A stretch of 64,000 bases of DNA from Bacteroidales bacterium (GTDB lineage Bacteria > Bacteroidota > Bacteroidia > Bacteroidales > Muribaculaceae): assembly GCA_022009815.1 (NCBI GenBank), contig CP091725.1, positions 2,356,001 to 2,420,000 on the forward strand, given 5' to 3'. The position numbers and the translations under genes are program-made. Shown here piece by piece: positions 12,287 to 20,950 of the stretch. How positions within the stretch are numbered: position 1 is the first letter of the stretch; each line of letters starts with the position of its first letter. A model generated the notes under the pieces. It did no database searches. It had not been told where the DNA came from and saw nothing but the letters and a program-made list of their open reading frames with translations.

Positions 12287-12994
12287 TTATTTGTTGTTTT
12301 GTTGGATTCCGTTGAAAAATGCTTGATAGCAAGACAGACAAGATTTCAGCATCGACTGAACGCCTTTGCTGGTAATTGTGCCTCCGGAAATGCCGTCGAC
12401 ATAGTCGCTTCCGTCAGTTGGCGCATTCCCGTTTTTAATCACAGAGATAGACTTGAACTCCCCGCCTTTATACAGATGTTTGCCATTGAATTGGTCGGCA
12501 AATGCCGGTTTGGCAATTTCTGCGCCCAAGCCAGGGGTTTCTCCCTGATGAGAGAAATAAGCGCCATAGATTGTGCTGCCGTCAGACTCGACTGCGATAT
12601 ATCCCCATATCGGACCCCATAAACCAGCACCATATACAGGAATGATATATTTGATCGAATTGTCGATGTTGCAGACAAACACAGGCAATTGCCGCTCGTT
12701 TTCAGCTTTTTTTATCTCGCTTGCCACAGAAATGTCGAAAGCCTCGCCGCTCAGTTTCTCACCATTGTCGTTTACGATATATGAATCAACGACATACTTG
12801 TTGTATAAGTCGATGGCGTTATCTGTTGTGGATGTTATGCGGATTGAGCTGAGCATCTGCTGCATCTTGTCGATTCTGATGTTGTCGCTTTGCTTTGGTT
12901 TCAACGCAAGGGCTACCCATGCCAGCACTGCGCCCACAATGCAGACGAGTGCGGAGATGTAGATGATGGTGTATGTGTTACTTTGCTTGTTCAT
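12287..12994 (-). CDS. nqrC: Na+-translocating NADH:quinone reductase subunit C
   Basis: Membrane-anchored subunit with a periplasmic domain that carries a covalently bound FMN. There is one N-terminal helix (YTIIYISALVCIVGAVLAW). The flavin-attachment segment near the C-terminus reads DGISGGTITSKG; the Thr of SGGT is the predicted attachment residue, by analogy with other NqrC and RnfG proteins. Length is 235 residues. The start at 12994 is chosen because it overlaps the nqrB stop by 17 bases, consistent with tight coupling. No apbE flavin transferase is seen in the window. Confidence 0.92.
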   Translation of the reverse strand: MNKQSNTYTIIYISALVCIVGAVLAWVALALKPKQSDNIRIDKMQQMLSSIRITSTTDNAIDLYNKYVVDSYIVNDNGEKLSGEAFDISVASEIKKAENERQLPVFVCNIDNSIKYIIPVYGAGLWGPIWGYIAVESDGSTIYGAYFSHQGETPGLGAEIAKPAFADQFNGKHLYKGGEFKSISVIKNGNAPTDGSDYVDGISGGTITSKGVQSMLKSCLSCYQAFFNGIQQNNK

Positions 12995-14202
12995 AATTAT
13001 TTGATTGTTTGGCACGGCGCAGTCTGCGACGTATGTTGGATTCAACAACACAATAGTCAATTAATGGTGCGAAAGCGTTCATCAAAAGTACTGCAAGCAT
13101 CGCACCTTCTGGATATCCGGAATTGTATACACGGATAAGGATTGCCATCACACCAACCAGGAAGCCGTAGATATACTTTCCGGTGTTGGTGTGTGCCGCT
13201 GTTACAGGGTCGGTAGCCATAAACACGGCAGCAAAGGCAAATCCGCCCAAGCATATTTGTTCAACAGGATTAAGCATTGAGCCAGGGTAGGTCTCAGAAG
13301 GGAAGGAGTGTGCAATGAATCCCATCACCAGTCCGCCGGCAAAAACTGACAGCATTATGCGCCAGCTTGCCACTCCCGATATGAGCAGAACAATTCCGCC
13401 AAGAATAATGAACAATGTGGATGTTTCACCCACAGAGCCTGGAATCAGGCCAAGGAACATATCCCAAAGAGAAATGTCGCCGCCAGTAATTCCTGTCAGA
13501 TGTAAAGAGTTGCCTGCGTTGATGGCAATTTGTCCCAATGGCGTCGCTCCGGAGAAAGAACTGACGACAGTCCCGTTGCCCAATCCGCATATGGAGTGAT
13601 TCGCAACGAAAACGTCGTCGCCCGACATCTTTGAAGGGTAGGCGAAATAGAAACGCGCGTGTCATCAATGCAACATTGAAGATGTTCATGCCAGTGCCTC
13701 CAAACACTTCTTTGACAAAAATCACGGAGAATGCCGTTGCCACAGCAATCATCCAAATTGGAGTCTCAATAGGGCAAATCATTGGAATCAGAATGCCTGA
13801 AACCAAGAACCCTTCTTGGATTTCATGTTTGCGGATTTGAGCGGATGCAAATTCTATACCCAATCCTACGGCATACGATGTTATAATTTTGGGAAGCAAC
13901 GCAAGAAATCCATATAGAAAGGCGGTTAAGAACACGGGTGGTTGCCCGATTGATAAATAACGCTGGTAGCCAACGTTGTACATCCCGAACAGAAGTGCCG
14001 GCATCAACGCAAGCACAACAATTATCATTGTGCGTTTTGAATCATTGCTGTCATGTACGTGGACTCCGGATTGTGATGTGGTGTTCGGTGTAAACAGAAA
14101 TGAGTCGAAGCCATCGTATACAGAGCGGAATTTCTCTAATTTTCCGCCCGGCATAAATTGTGGCTTTATGCGGTCAAAATATTTTTTTAATGCTCTTTTC
14201 AC
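12978..14202 (-). CDS. nqrB: Na+-translocating NADH:quinone reductase subunit B, one frameshift
   Basis: Large membrane subunit carrying covalent FMN and riboflavin and forming part of the sodium path. The flavin-attachment motif is SGATPLGQ, with Thr as the predicted attachment residue. The frame breaks at 13645-13647 (coding-strand TTT). Five T restore RAFLFFAYPSKMSGDD, the form seen across the family. Repaired length is about 408 residues. It starts 12 bases after nqrA and overlaps nqrC at its end. Confidence 0.92.
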
Positions 14203-14214
14203 GATTATAAATCT

Positions 14215-15548
14215 TTAGTTCATTTCTTTTTTTAGATAGTCAAGACCCTCGCGTACTATTTTTTGTAGTTCGAGTTTGGATGTGTCGATGAATTCGCAAA
14301 GAGCGAAATCCTCAGGGACTACTTCGTAGATTCCCAACTGCTCCATTTTGTCGATGTCGCGGGCTATGATGGCCTTAATGAGAAACTCTGCATATATGTC
14401 CATCGGAAATACCTTGTCATATTCTCCAGCCATGATTATGGCACGTTCTCCACCGTTGATTTTTGCATCAAAGTGGTATTTTCGAGTCTTCGGGGCCAGC
14501 CACGAGAAAAAAGTGCGGCTTGCACTGTATTTCTTCGGACTCAACGAAGCCCATCCAAGCATTTCGCAGTCGTTTATGATTTCGGGAATTACAGCAACCT
14601 GTCGGAACGGGAATCTTAGATACCCGCCAGGCCCTACGTTCGTTCCTGTAAGGACGTTGCCGGAGATGATTCTTGGCGATTTGTCGATGTTCACATTGTC
14701 TTTGAGCAGAGCGGAAATGCAAATTCCCTCGGTTGCTCGCACGATTGTCGGCTTTTTTACAGCCTCGCCGGTGATGGCTACGACACACGACCAATCAACA
14801 TATCCATCGGTGAAGAGTTTTCCGATTTTCACCACGGTTTCAGGCTCGATTGCCCATACGACATCGCCTTTGTTTACAGGGCGAATGCTTGCTATTTGTG
14901 TCCCGGCGTTGCCGGCAGGATGCGGTCCGCTGAGGATAAACGATTCTGAAAAGTCGGTCTCGATTAAATTCTCTTTGCGGCATCCGATATACACGGTTCC
15001 GGCGGTGAGTTTGGACAGGACTTCCACACCCTTTTTAAAACACTCCTCGTTGTTGTCTATTAATAAGGTGTGCGAAGGAGCAAGAGGTGAAGAGTCGAAA
15101 GTTGATATGAAAATGTCGCGCGGAGTAGCTTCTGGCGACGGGACAATTCCGTATGGGCGCTGTCTGAAAAAAGCCCATAAGCCAGATTCCAACAGAGCGG
15201 CTTTAATGTCGGCAAGCTTCTCGGCATCAAATTTGACGTGGTCTTGTTGGCTGTCGGCTTCGATTTCAGTGCTTCGATTTTGCGCCTTGCACCTCTGACG
15301 ATGCTTGAGACTATGCCGCTGACTGGCGAGACGACAAGAATTTCAGGATTGTTTTTGTCGTGGAAAACTGCCTCTCCGGCCGTGACATGGTCACCTTCTT
15401 TTTTTAAGAGTTTCGGGGAGAGACCGCAGAAGTCGTCAGGTATGATGGCGAAATCTCTCGATGGAATTGACGGTATGGGATCTTGCCCAGTAGCTTCGCC
15501 AATCATTCTAAGGTTAAGACCTTTTTTTATCTTAATTAGTTTTGGCAT
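14215..15548 (-). CDS. nqrA: Na+-translocating NADH:quinone reductase subunit A, one frameshift
   Basis: Peripheral cytoplasmic subunit of the sodium pump and first gene of the operon. It begins MPKLIKIKKGLNLRM and has the lipoyl-like domain HVTAGEAVFHDK. The frame breaks at 15264-15266 (coding-strand AAA). One more A restores LKIEADSQQDHVKFDAEKLADIKAALLESG. The break lies in a short direct repeat encoding KIEALKIEA. Repaired length of about 444 residues matches the family. A good promoter lies directly upstream. Confidence 0.92.
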
Positions 15549-15570
15549 TGCGTTGGTTGTTTTTAGACCC

Positions 15571-15600
15571 CAAAATTACTAAAAAAAAGCGTATGGCGAA
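15571..15600 (-). promoter_or_regulatory. promoter of the nqr operon
   Basis: On the minus strand the element TAATTTTG (15571-15578) fits the Bacteroidota -7 consensus TAnnTTTG. TTC (15598-15600) sits 19 bases upstream, in the place of the -33 TTG. Transcription would start near 15564, giving a leader of about 16 bases to the nqrA ATG. Confidence 0.6.
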
Positions 15601-15690
15601 CTTTTTGTGGCGATGAAAATGCGAAATGGGTTAAATAATCGTTTAGATTATAAAAAAGATGCTTTCAACACTAAAAATATACCTACTGCT

Positions 15691-15721
15691 TTGGTGAAAT
15701 GAAAATATTGTGGTATTTTTG
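15691..15721 (+). promoter_or_regulatory. promoter of the exbB-exbD-exbD-tonB operon
   Basis: TTG (15691-15693), 20 bases, then TATTTTTG (15714-15721) is an exact match to the Bacteroidota vegetative promoter TTG-N19/20-TAnnTTTG. The start would be near 15728, giving a leader of about 80 bases. It is divergent from the nqr promoter. Confidence 0.75.
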
Positions 15722-15810
15722 CCAATAAAATAGGGGTGATATGAAAGGAAAAAAATAATCATTACCTAAATATTATTAACTAATTAATCAAAAAACAACA
15801 AAATTTAATT

Positions 15811-16697
15811 ATGGAAGCTCAAAAGCCTAACACTCCACAAAAACCTGTGGCAGCTAAGAGTGCAAAAACTCAAGGTGAACACAAAGTACGTGGTATTAAA
15901 AATGCGTTCTTGGTCATTGTCTGCTGTGCAGTAGTGGCTGTTTGCTTGTTCTTGTTCTTGTTTGGTAACCCGTCACACTTCGACACTACATTGACAGGTC
16001 CATCAGTTGCTTTCCTTGACAACCCAGAAGGTCACTGGAAGCCGACAGACCTTATCGGTACAGTGTTCATGGGTGGTGTTATCGTGCCTGTTCTTCAGAC
16101 ATTGTTCTTGACAGTAATCGTTCTCTCTGTAGAGCGCGCTATCGCTTTGAGCAGCGCGAAAGGTACTGGCAGCATCTCTAAGTTTGTGGAGAATGTGAAG
16201 GCAAGCCTTCAGAAGGGCGACATCAAGAAAGCTCAGGAGCTCTGCAGAAAGCAAAAAGGTAGCGTTGCTGCCGTTGTTGCTGCAGCGTTGACAAATATGA
16301 CGAGATGGACAAAAACGAAACTCTTACAAAAGAGCAGAAGTTGACTTCATTGCAGCAGGCAGTTGAAGAGGCTACAGCATTGGAGATGCCTTCATTGCAG
16401 CAGAACCTTCCTATCGTTGCGACAATGACTACTCTTGGTACACTTGTCGGACTTCTCGGAACCGTGCTCGGTATGATCAAGTCATTCCAGGCTCTTGGTG
16501 CCGGTGGTGGTAGCGTTGACTCAATGGAGTTGTCTATCGGTATTTCTGAGGCACTTGTCAACACTGCATTCGGTATCGCAACTGGTGCATGCGCTGTAAT
16601 TTCTTACAACTTCTTCACAAACAAAATCGACAACCTTACGTACGCAATCGACGAGATCGGTTTCTCTATTGTACAAACGTTTGCTGCTACTCACTAA
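15811..16697 (+). CDS. exbB: ExbB/TolQ/MotA-family proton-channel protein, one frameshift
   Basis: Inner-membrane proton-channel subunit that powers TonB-dependent outer-membrane transport. There are three predicted membrane segments: residues about 29-50, then a helix starting VFMGGVIVPVLQ, and the conserved C-terminal pair with ATMTTLGTLVGLLGTV. The frame breaks at 16293-16295 (AAA). AAAA restores AALTKYDEMDKNETLTKEQ. Repaired length of about 295 residues is longer than Escherichia coli ExbB, as is usual in this phylum. It is followed by two exbD genes and tonB. Confidence 0.88.
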
Positions 16698-16724
16698 TCT
16701 GTAAATAAGGTAAAATAAGTAAAT

Positions 16725-17475
16725 ATGGGAAGAGTAAATCAAAAGGAAGAGCACGCTCATCGACATGACGGCGATGAGTGACGTGACCGTACTTTTGCTT
16801 ACATTCTTCATGTTGACATCGACCTTTTTGCAGAAAGAACCAGTGGTTGTAAAAACGCCATCCTCAATCTCTGAGCAGGCTGTACCGGCCAACAACTTAG
16901 TAACGGTGCTGGTTGACCAGAAAGAGAATGTGTTTATCTCAATCACGGGATCAAAGAGTATGTCGAGCGACACAGTACGAATGAAAGTATTGAACCGTGC
17001 GGTGTCCAAATACAACAAATTGCACCCGAATGAGCCAATTAATTTGACTTCGGAGCAGGTTGCTTCATTTGGCAAACTCAATATGTTTGGCTGTCCGTTC
17101 AAAAAACTGCCACAATTGTTGAGCATGCCTTCAGCAGATCAGGATCTTGCAATGAATCCAGACAAGCCGGAATTTATCGGATCTATTCAAATCGACGGCC
17201 GTCGCACATTTGAAAACAATCCTAATGAATTCCAGATTTGGATGCTTGCATATCGCGATGTTGCTGCAGAACTTCCAGCAGAAGTTGAGAAAACAGACGG
17301 AACGGTAGACAAAGAAGGAACAGTCTATGACTTGGTAAAACAAGGAAAGGTTATTTCTGTCAAGGCTGACGAGGCCACACCGTTCTCTGTAGTGCACGTT
17401 GTAATGGATAACTTGCAGACTTTGAGTATGAATAAGTTCTCATTGATGACCTCATTAAAACAAAAGGAGAATTAA
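16725..17475 (+). CDS. exbD: ExbD/TolR-family protein, first copy, frameshift near the start
   Basis: One-helix periplasmic partner of ExbB. The helix and its conserved Asp are seen in IDMTAMSDVTVLLLTFFML. The true ATG is at 16725 (MGRV...). The AAA run at 16736-16738 should be longer (five A gives VKIKRKSTLIDMTAM), and as printed the frame ends after 19 codons. Repaired length of about 250 residues includes a periplasmic domain larger than that of enterobacterial ExbD (about 140). Confidence 0.85.
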
Positions 17476-17479
17476 GCAT

Positions 17480-18232
17480 ATGGCACAGATTGAACAAAGT
17501 AGTGGCGGAAAGCAGAAAAAGGGCGCCCAGAAAAAGATGCAAATTCACGTTGACTTCACACCGATGGTCGACATGAACATGCTCTTGATCACGTTCTTTA
17601 TGCTTTGTACTACGATGCTCAAGTCTCAGACTTTGAACATCATGCTTCCTTCAAATGAGAAGGTCACCAATAAAGATCAGATGACTCAGGCTAAAGCCGA
17701 CAATGCCTTCACAATCATTGTCGACAGCAAGCGTGAGAAAGCGGAAACCCTCCCTAACGGAGAGGTTCAACCGGGTAAGATTGTTGCCAACTACGTTTAT
17801 TACTATAAAGGTAAAGGCGTTGATGAAAGCGGAGCAATTCTTACTCCTCTTGAAGAGCCGGCTAAGTATAGGTCGACAAATGTTAACGCTGGTGTTGTAG
17901 ACAATATCCGTGGCGTCCTTGAGAAAATCAACAAAGATGTTTTGAAGGATATTCAGGAGTTGGAAGCTCAATACAACGGTGGAAAAGGCAATATGTCAGA
18001 GCAGCAATACAAAGAAAAGCAGAAAGAGATTATCAACCGCAAGCGTGACAACAAGCCTGTTGTTGTAATCAAAGCTACTGACAATGCTTCTTTTGTCAAC
18101 TTGGTCAGTGCTCTTGACGAGATGCAGATCAATGGTTTCAACACCTTCCAGATCAATAAGCTGAATAAGAACGACTCTATCTTGTTGAATGATTTCTATG
18201 CAAAGCATCCAGATCATTTGACAAAAAAATGA
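17480..18232 (+). CDS. ExbD/TolR-family protein, second copy
   Basis: Second ExbD paralogue, 250 residues and in frame. The single membrane helix is in VDFTPMVDMNMLLITFFMLCTTML, with the conserved Asp in MVDMN. The remainder is a periplasmic domain with a Lys/Glu-rich middle part. It begins 4 bases after the first exbD copy ends. Two different ExbD proteins may form a mixed channel with the single ExbB. This arrangement is known from other Bacteroidota, but the division of labour is not known. Confidence 0.88.
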   Translation: MAQIEQSSGGKQKKGAQKKMQIHVDFTPMVDMNMLLITFFMLCTTMLKSQTLNIMLPSNEKVTNKDQMTQAKADNAFTIIVDSKREKAETLPNGEVQPGKIVANYVYYYKGKGVDESGAILTPLEEPAKYRSTNVNAGVVDNIRGVLEKINKDVLKDIQELEAQYNGGKGNMSEQQYKEKQKEIINRKRDNKPVVVIKATDNASFVNLVSALDEMQINGFNTFQINKLNKNDSILLNDFYAKHPDHLTKK

Positions 18233-18277
18233 TGAATAGGTCAGAATTAATTGTTGAATCTTAAAATACAAAGAAAT

Positions 18278-19132
18278 ATGGCAAAAGATGTAGATCTTTC
18301 ATCAAAAGAATGGCGCGATCTTATTTTTGAGGGTAAAAACAAGGATTTCGGTGCGTATAAACTGCGCCAAGGTTCAGAAAGCCGTCATAATAAAGCGTTT
18401 TTCTACGTTCTTATTGGCCTCGTAGCTGTTTGCTTGCTTATTTTCGGATATATGAAGTATGAGGCTTACAAGACTCAGAAAGCTGAAGAAGAGGCAAAGG
18501 CAAAACTTGAGCAACAACAAAAACTTGCTCAAATGGAGGCTGAAAAAGAAGAAGAGAAGGAAGAGGAAGTTGAACAAATTGAGATTGAAGAGGTTAAACC
18601 AGAAGCTCCTCAATTGGCAACTCAGCTGATGACCGAACTTCTCCTTACGGATACGCCAAAGGAAGACAATGAGATTAAAGCGAACGAGGATATCCAGAAA
18701 GACAACTCAGTGATGTCTACGTTCACTCAGGCTGGTTCCGATGACATTAACCTGATTAAGGAGCACAAGGAAGAGGTCGTTCAAGAGAAACCAAGAGAAG
18801 AGAAGAAAAAGGAAGAGGTGTTCACTCACGTAGAGCAGATGCCTAAATTCCCTGGTGGCGACGCTGAACTTTATAAGTTTATCAGCAACAACCTCAATTA
18901 TCCGGCAATGGCAATTGAGAACAACGTACAAGGTAGAGTTGTCGTTCAATTCGTCGTTACAAAGGATGGTTCAATCGGTAATGTAAAGGTTGTACGTAGT
19001 GTGGACCGTGACCTCGACAACGAGGCAATCCGTGTCTGCAAGAAGCTCCCGAAATTTATTCCGGGTAAGCAGAACGGTCAACCAGTGAATGTGTGGTATA
19101 CATTGCCAGTTACATTCAAACTCCAGAACTAA
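18278..19132 (+). CDS. tonB: TonB energy-transducing protein
   Basis: Links the ExbB-ExbD channel to TonB-dependent outer-membrane receptors. After a cytoplasmic N-terminus (DFGAYKLRQ...) there is one helix (FYVLIGLVAVCLLIFGYM). A long Glu/Lys/Pro-rich periplasmic linker follows, then the TonB C-terminal domain, starting FPGGDAELYKFISNNLNYP and ending WYTLPVTFKL. The start ATG at 18278 (MAKDVDLSSKEWR) is preferred over an earlier in-frame TTG because it gives the family N-terminus. Length is 284 residues. Confidence 0.92.
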   Translation: MAKDVDLSSKEWRDLIFEGKNKDFGAYKLRQGSESRHNKAFFYVLIGLVAVCLLIFGYMKYEAYKTQKAEEEAKAKLEQQQKLAQMEAEKEEEKEEEVEQIEIEEVKPEAPQLATQLMTELLLTDTPKEDNEIKANEDIQKDNSVMSTFTQAGSDDINLIKEHKEEVVQEKPREEKKKEEVFTHVEQMPKFPGGDAELYKFISNNLNYPAMAIENNVQGRVVVQFVVTKDGSIGNVKVVRSVDRDLDNEAIRVCKKLPKFIPGKQNGQPVNVWYTLPVTFKLQN

Positions 19133-19154
19133 TATTTAGAAAGTTCGATATTTA

Positions 19155-19186
19155 GGCGGACGGGCATTTGCCCGCCCGCCTTTTGT
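19155..19186 (+). terminator. terminator after tonB
   Basis: A G+C-rich hairpin (arms 19155-19166 and 19169-19180, one mismatch, 2-base apparent loop) is followed directly by TTTTGTTT, 22 bases after the tonB stop: a typical intrinsic terminator. Confidence 0.8.
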
Positions 19187-19227
19187 TTGTAATCGCGGAT
19201 TTATGTAATTTGTACAAAATAGCAGAT

Positions 19228-20028
19228 ATGATAGAACAAGGAATATTTAAGCGGACTGAATTGCTTGTTGGCAAAACCGTGATGGATGCAATAGAGAATG
19301 CGAGTGTTATAGTTTTTGGTGTCGGGGGCGTTGGCAGCTGGTGTGTGGAAAGCCTTGTGCGGTCGGGAATTCGCAAAATAACTATTGTCGACTCAGATGC
19401 TGTATGCATAACCAACATCAACCGTCAATTGATGGCAACGACAAAAACCGTAGGCAAGCCAAAGGTGGATGTGCTGAAGCAACGATTGCTGGAGATAAAT
19501 CCATTGGCCGACATTGACGCACGATGTGAAGTCTATTCAGAGCAGACGGCAGAGTCGTTTCATGTGGAAACGTATGATTATGTGATTGATGCAATCGACA
19601 GTCTTGACAACAAAGCATCGTTGATTAGGCGAGCATGCAGCAGTGGCGCCGTTTTGTTCTCCTCGATGGGGGCGGCTTTGAAGATGAATCCAGCGAAAAT
19701 ATCTGTGGCAGAGTTTTGGAAAGTGCGTGGATGTCCGCTTGGCGCTGCATTGCGGCGTAAGTTCAAGAAGTCTAAATTGTTTCCTTCAAAGAAATTCAAA
19801 TGTGTCTACAGCGAGGAGCTGTTGCAGAATGTCGGGACTTGTGGCGATTGCGGAACGGAAGAGTGTGTGTGCAAGAAGAATACATCGGGGAATGATGCGG
19901 ATTGGCATGCGTCAAAAGTCCACACCAATGGAACGGTTGCTCACATAACAGCAATTTTTGGATTCACATTGGCGGGACTTGTAATTGAAGACATTCGCAA
20001 TAAATCATTCGGAGATTTGGGTGACTGA
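19228..20028 (+). CDS. tcdA: tRNA threonylcarbamoyladenosine dehydratase (TcdA/CsdL)
   Basis: E1-like ATP-dependent enzyme that converts t6A37 of tRNA to its cyclic form. The nucleotide-binding loop is GVGGVGSWCVESL, followed by the E1-type acidic residue in VDSDAV, and NINRQL. A Cys cluster (CGDCGTEECVC) lies at about residues 205-217. The start at 19228 (MIEQGIFKRTELL) matches the family N-terminus; an in-frame ATG-less extension upstream reads through the terminator and is rejected. Length is 266 residues. Its 3' end overlaps the convergent DUF4886 gene by 24 bases. Confidence 0.88.
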   Translation: MIEQGIFKRTELLVGKTVMDAIENASVIVFGVGGVGSWCVESLVRSGIRKITIVDSDAVCITNINRQLMATTKTVGKPKVDVLKQRLLEINPLADIDARCEVYSEQTAESFHVETYDYVIDAIDSLDNKASLIRRACSSGAVLFSSMGAALKMNPAKISVAEFWKVRGCPLGAALRRKFKKSKLFPSKKFKCVYSEELLQNVGTCGDCGTEECVCKKNTSGNDADWHASKVHTNGTVAHITAIFGFTLAGLVIEDIRNKSFGDLGD

Positions 20029-20872
20029 AAACGGGGACAAGATTGCGGCGTGGGCGGATTCTTGTGCAATCTTTTTTTGTGCAGGTGTTATGCCTTCCGG
20101 AGAATAAGGATTGCCGGCGACTGGGCGTTGAAAAATGGATTCAAACCAAGTGCAGGCAGCTGTATATCTTCCGTATACATAATTTAGGTGGTATCCATCG
20201 CGAGTCATTGAGTCTCCGATTGTCGATGTCCGGGCATTTTGTATGGCAGTGCCGCACGGAATGAGTATGTCGAAATGGTAAGCGTCCATCACCATTTCAG
20301 TTGTGCCTATAATCTCGTCAAACATTACATTTTGGGAACAGCTGTAATTTGCAAAACCGGGGTGTTTGGAGTCTTGAGAGTATGCCCACGTACTGTGGAA
20401 CATAAATTTAGTTGAGTCATTTACGTTTTGCCGCACATATTTCATAAGTTCATCAAGAAAAGGCGCATATGTGAGAGGCATTCCGGAGAAATGGCTTGCC
20501 TGCTGAAATGACACATAATCCCAATGTTCATCAGCAAGAGCTTGGGTAAGAGAGTAGTGTGGCGTGTCAGTCTTTATGCCATTTACAATTTTGCGATAAT
20601 TGTAAACGCTGTCGTTTTCTGTCAGAAATTTCCAATGTTGTTCGAGAGAACATCCGCCAAAATACAGGTTTCCTACAACGATATCGATGCTGTCAGCTTG
20701 GGCTATATTCCAAAGATATTGCTCGATTGCATCTTGTGAGAAACTGTTGCCTATGGCAAGAATCTTTATTGTTTTATCGCTTGATTTTTGTGCATAAGCG
20801 GGATTGGCTTCTACAAAAACAATCGATAAAATCAAAAAAAGAAATAAATCTTAAAAATTATATTTTTTTCAT
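20005..20872 (-). CDS. DUF4886 SGNH-hydrolase-like secreted protein, two probable frameshifts in the signal peptide
   Basis: Predicted extracytoplasmic SGNH-fold hydrolase. The Ser block is seen in ILAIGNSFSQDAIEQYL, an Asn/Gly block around YFGGCSLEQHW, and the C-terminal Asp/His block in TRDGYHLNYVYGRY. As printed, the only start would be a TTG inside the signal peptide. With one base added to the A run at 20834-20840 and one to the T run at 20863-20869, the protein begins at the ATG 20872 as MKKNIIFKIYFFFLILSIVF, a clean signal peptide. The repaired start is my inference. Substrate is unknown; related proteins often occur with polysaccharide degradation genes, and a glucosidase-like gene is divergent from it. 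Confidence 0.75.
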
Positions 20873-20904
20873 AGCAGAATAATTAAATAGTACCAATTAG
20901 ACGT

Positions 20905-20934
20905 TTGAAGATTGAAAAGGTTTGATTAATTTTG
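20905..20934 (+). promoter_or_regulatory. promoter of the glucosidase-like gene
   Basis: TTG (20905-20907), 19 bases, TAATTTTG (20927-20934). This is an exact match to the Bacteroidota consensus, ending 16 bases before the ATG at 20951. Confidence 0.72.
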
Positions 20935-20950
20935 GACAAAACTTAGAGAA

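Noticed and set aside
16293..17475. Programmed ribosomal frameshifting or transcription slippage in exbB, exbD and other genes
   Set aside because: The breaks occur in about 25 unrelated genes, at runs as short as three bases, and always need restoration of full length. Slippage normally needs long runs of eight or more, and programmed sites have conserved slippery motifs with stimulatory structures. Errors in the sequence explain all cases.
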